Positions 5,700 to 7,572 of a DNA stretch of 7,572 nt are shown here, in pieces. Below the pieces are notes generated by a model, which saw only the letters and a program-made list of their open reading frames with translations, had not been told where the DNA came from and ran no database searches. The stretch is from assembly GCA_013151785.1 (NCBI GenBank), contig JAADHP010000306.1:1-7572 (forward strand), written 5' to 3'. The number at the start of each line of letters is the position of its first letter. Position 1 is the first letter of the stretch. The translations under genes and the position numbers were made by a program. The stretch is from Nitrospirota bacterium (lineage in GTDB: Bacteria > Nitrospirota > Thermodesulfovibrionia > Thermodesulfovibrionales > JdFR-85).

Positions 5700-7166
5700 C
5701 TATTCTTTTATTGTTATGTAGATATACCCTCCGCCTCTGTAAACAAGAAGCAGCACACTCTCACCCTTTTTCAGCTTTGATACAGTCTTTTTGTAGTCCT
5801 TTATACTCTTTATACTTTCACGGTTTATTTCCTGGATTACATCATTCCTTTTCAGAACCTCATAGGCAGGGCTATCCTCCTCAACACCTGTTACCACAAC
5901 TCCCTGTACCTTTTCGGGTATCCCGAGGCTTTCCCTGAGATCAGGGGTGAGTTCCTGAACATGGACGCCCCTGAGAACATTTTCCTCTGCTGTGGCAGCA
6001 GAAGATATGGTTTCCTCTTCAGGGAACTCTCCCAGGGTTACATTAAGTATCCTTTCCTTGCCCTCACGGATGACCTTCACCTGTACCCTCTTCCCGGGAG
6101 GTGTATTTGCAACCATATTTCTCAGGGATGTGGAATCCTTTACAGGTTTGCCATCAAACTCAATAATAAGGTCTCCCCTGCGGAATCCTGCCTTGTCAGC
6201 AGGACTGTCCTTTACCACATCAGTTACAAGAGAGCCCTTTTCCTCCTTTATATCAAAATGCTCTGCAATCTCAGGGGTGAGATCCTGGATGGTGACGCCG
6301 AGCCAGCCCCTGATAACCTTCCCGTATTTTATAATACTCTTCATTACTGCCTTGGCCATGTTTGATGGAATGGCAAAGCCAATCCCCATATAACCGCCAC
6401 TGGTAGAAAAGATTGCAGTGTTTATTCCCACCAGTTCACCTTTTGTATTTACAAGGGCACCTCCTGAATTTCCAGGGTTGATGGCAGCATCGGTCTGTAT
6501 AAAATCCTCATAATCAGCGATGCCCACCTGTGATCTGCCCACTGCGCTGACGATTCCCATTGTAATAGTGTGACTCAGTCCAAAGGGATTACCCACGGCA
6601 AGTACTATCTCACCCACATGGAGCTTGTCAGAGTCTCCCAGTTTCAGGGCAGTCAATCCTGTGGCATCAATCTTTACCACAGCAAGGTCTGTCTTGGGAT
6701 CCGTTCCGATCACCTTTCCCTTGAATTCTCTTTTATCCTGCAGTACAACCTTTATTTCATCGGCATCCTTGATTACATGGTTGTTTGTGAGAATATAACC
6801 ATCATCTGTCACTATTACACCTGAGCCGAGTGCGGAAGATCGGTATTTCCTTTTATGACCGAAGGGAAAGTCAGGACCAAAAAACCTGCGGAAGAAGGGG
6901 TCATTAAAGAATTCGTCAAAAGGGGTCTGACGAAGGGTGACTGTTTTAGTAGTGGAGATGTTTACAACCGCTGGTTTTACCTTCTCCGCAACCTCCGAAA
7001 GTGAGGTAGATAGTTTGCCCAGAAAATCGGTTGCTTCCCTGGATATTCCAGTGTCCTGGGCAAGGGATATCTGCTGGACATTTAACCTGGATGATATGAA
7101 TAAACCGAATATTATTCCTATGATTACGAATATGATGGCAACGGTAAAAACCCTTCTTTTTGACAT
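5700..7166 (-). CDS. htrA: HtrA/DegP-like periplasmic serine protease (Do family)
   Basis: This is a 488-residue serine protease and chaperone for misfolded envelope proteins. A hydrophobic segment at residues 7-25 follows MSKRR and has no obvious signal-peptidase site, so it may stay as a membrane anchor. The trypsin-like domain shows the catalytic triad His130 (TNNHVI), Asp160 (DPKTDLAVVKI) and Ser234 (NPGNSGGAL). The Phe/Pro-rich insert DEFFNDPFFRRFFG (84-97) corresponds to the LA-loop region common in this family. Two PDZ domains follow, about 287-380 (GWLGVTIQDL) and 398-485 (RGVHVQELTP), as in DegP rather than single-PDZ DegS. The start is ATG 7166, with AAGGAGG (7174-7180) seven bases upstream. 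It is the first gene of the leftward operon with the dehydrogenase and DUF4416. No heat-shock operator such as CIRCE is recognised upstream. Confidence 0.95.
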   Translation of the reverse strand: MSKRRVFTVAIIFVIIGIIFGLFISSRLNVQQISLAQDTGISREATDFLGKLSTSLSEVAEKVKPAVVNISTTKTVTLRQTPFDEFFNDPFFRRFFGPDFPFGHKRKYRSSALGSGVIVTDDGYILTNNHVIKDADEIKVVLQDKREFKGKVIGTDPKTDLAVVKIDATGLTALKLGDSDKLHVGEIVLAVGNPFGLSHTITMGIVSAVGRSQVGIADYEDFIQTDAAINPGNSGGALVNTKGELVGINTAIFSTSGGYMGIGFAIPSNMAKAVMKSIIKYGKVIRGWLGVTIQDLTPEIAEHFDIKEEKGSLVTDVVKDSPADKAGFRRGDLIIEFDGKPVKDSTSLRNMVANTPPGKRVQVKVIREGKERILNVTLGEFPEEETISSAATAEENVLRGVHVQELTPDLRESLGIPEKVQGVVVTGVEEDSPAYEVLKRNDVIQEINRESIKSIKDYKKTVSKLKKGESVLLLVYRGGGYIYITIKE

Positions 7167-7190
7167 CCTTACGCCTCCTTTAAGTGATAA

Positions 7191-7210
7191 TAACTTATTG
7201 TAACTTATTT
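7191..7210. repeat. 10-bp tandem repeat upstream of htrA
   Basis: TAACTTATTG and TAACTTATTT lie back to back (9 of 10 identical), just upstream of the htrA Shine-Dalgarno. One helical turn of spacing would suit a tandem binding site, but in AT-rich leader DNA it could also be chance. I could not assign a -35/-10 promoter to this stretch with confidence. Confidence 0.5.
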
Positions 7211-7264
7211 AGTTTTTTATTTAAAAGGGTTACTTTTTCTAAATTTACTGTTTGAGTCACTGGT

Positions 7265-7290
7265 CAGGCAATGGGTATACCCATTGCCTG
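7265..7290. promoter_or_regulatory. Perfect 26-bp palindrome upstream of htrA
   Basis: CAGGCAATGGGTA is followed immediately by its reverse complement. As RNA it forms an 11-bp stem with a UAUA loop. On the + strand it is followed by TTATTATATAAT, a loose U-rich tract, so it could be a rightward terminator; on the - strand no U-tract follows. No rightward gene precedes it, and on the - strand a TATAAT (7293-7298) sits directly upstream, so an operator or 5'-leader hairpin for htrA is equally possible. Confidence 0.55.
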
Positions 7291-7309
7291 TTATTATATA
7301 ATCCGTTGA

Positions 7310-7340
7310 TTTCCTATCGGCTGTTTACGGTTTTCTATCG
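7310..7340. repeat. Direct repeat TTTYCTATCG, 21 bp apart
   Basis: TTTCCTATCG (7310-7319) and TTTTCTATCG (7331-7340) differ at one base and are spaced exactly 21 bp start to start, two helical turns. They lie further upstream of htrA in an otherwise featureless stretch (7300-7440). They could be a regulator site, but two short copies are weak evidence. Confidence 0.3.
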
Positions 7341-7477
7341 CTAATTTCCTGTGCGTTTTGGTGACATGCTGTACTGTCCAAAAAGATTCTATCTAATATG
7401 AAAGGCAGGGTACCGAAGAAAAATAATGCCCACACCTTTGAAAAATAAAAAAAATCCTTCTGAAACAAGGGGTAGAG

Positions 7478-7572
7478 GTGGTTCATCATCCCATTGATGC
7501 AATAGGATTTAAGATATTAAGACAACAGAGTCTTTTCAGCCTTCAGGTAATAGATAAGGTTGCTGGTGAATG
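7478..7572 (+). CDS. Possible start of an unidentified rightward gene (partial)
   Basis: A + strand frame is open from 7442 (after TGA at 7439) to the end of the window. GTG at 7478 is preceded by AAGGGG (7467-7472) at a plausible five-base spacing. The translation, with residues such as HHPIDAIGFKILRQQ then FSLQVIDKVAGE, reads like ordinary protein but matches no family I recognise. Only about 31 codons are visible. A competing reading on the - strand is open from 7570 to a TAA at 7517-7519 (NLIYYLKAEKTLLS), which could be the C-terminus of a leftward gene. I cannot choose firmly. Confidence 0.2.
   Translation, partial: MVHHPIDAIGFKILRQQSLFSLQVIDKVAGE

Noticed and set aside
5038..6393. Several + strand open frames across the dehydrogenase and htrA genes
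   Set aside because: They are antisense shadows of two well-supported - strand genes and show no family features.
7300..7440. Possible tRNA or small RNA gene right of the palindrome
   Set aside because: No cloverleaf arms or T-loop motif could be found; only the short direct repeat stands out.

Overview
The window is about 7.6 kb of bacterial chromosome with moderate GC and strong AGGAGG-type ribosome binding sites. It looks like a Gram-negative-type, flagellated bacterium. The flagellar order motE-like / fliK / flgD / flgE, a Do-type HtrA protease, a DUF4416 gene and frequent AGG/ATA codons would fit Nitrospirota (Thermodesulfovibrio-like) or Desulfobacterota. That placement is an inference, not something the sequence proves.

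Bases 1-3548 (+ strand) are the end of a flagellar hook-assembly cluster: the C-terminus of a MotE-like protein, then fliK (hook-length ruler), flgD (hook cap) and flgE (hook protein). FlgD scaffolds FlgE polymerisation and FliK measures the hook and triggers the export switch, so these three genes act in one process. Two of the three are broken in the sequence as given. fliK needs a -1 shift (one base missing) near 989-1020. flgE is knocked out of frame by an exact 10-bp tandem duplication, GCAACCAATG twice at 2894-2913; removing one copy restores a canonical 430-residue FlgE. A sigma-54-like promoter candidate lies just before fliK, and a strong hairpin follows flgE.

Bases 3549-4007 hold no gene. 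They contain the post-flgE hairpin and a 213-bp element (3661-3873) bounded by 20-bp inverted repeats, with two strong internal hairpins whose inner arms can also pair with each other. It looks like a MITE or a mobile structured-RNA element and is the least explained part of the window. An AT-rich promoter candidate follows, driving a small glutaredoxin-like protein (4008-4265, +).

Bases 4298-7166 (- strand) form a tight three-gene operon transcribed leftward: an HtrA/DegP-like envelope protease, a beta-hydroxyacid dehydrogenase (TTG start, its Shine-Dalgarno overlapping the htrA stop) and a DUF4416 protein one base further on. The region upstream of htrA (7167-7477) carries a 10-bp tandem repeat, a perfect 26-bp palindrome and a 21-bp-spaced direct repeat. 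The last ~95 bases may hold the start of an unidentified rightward gene. I did not find CRISPR arrays, tRNA or rRNA genes, or a defence system.
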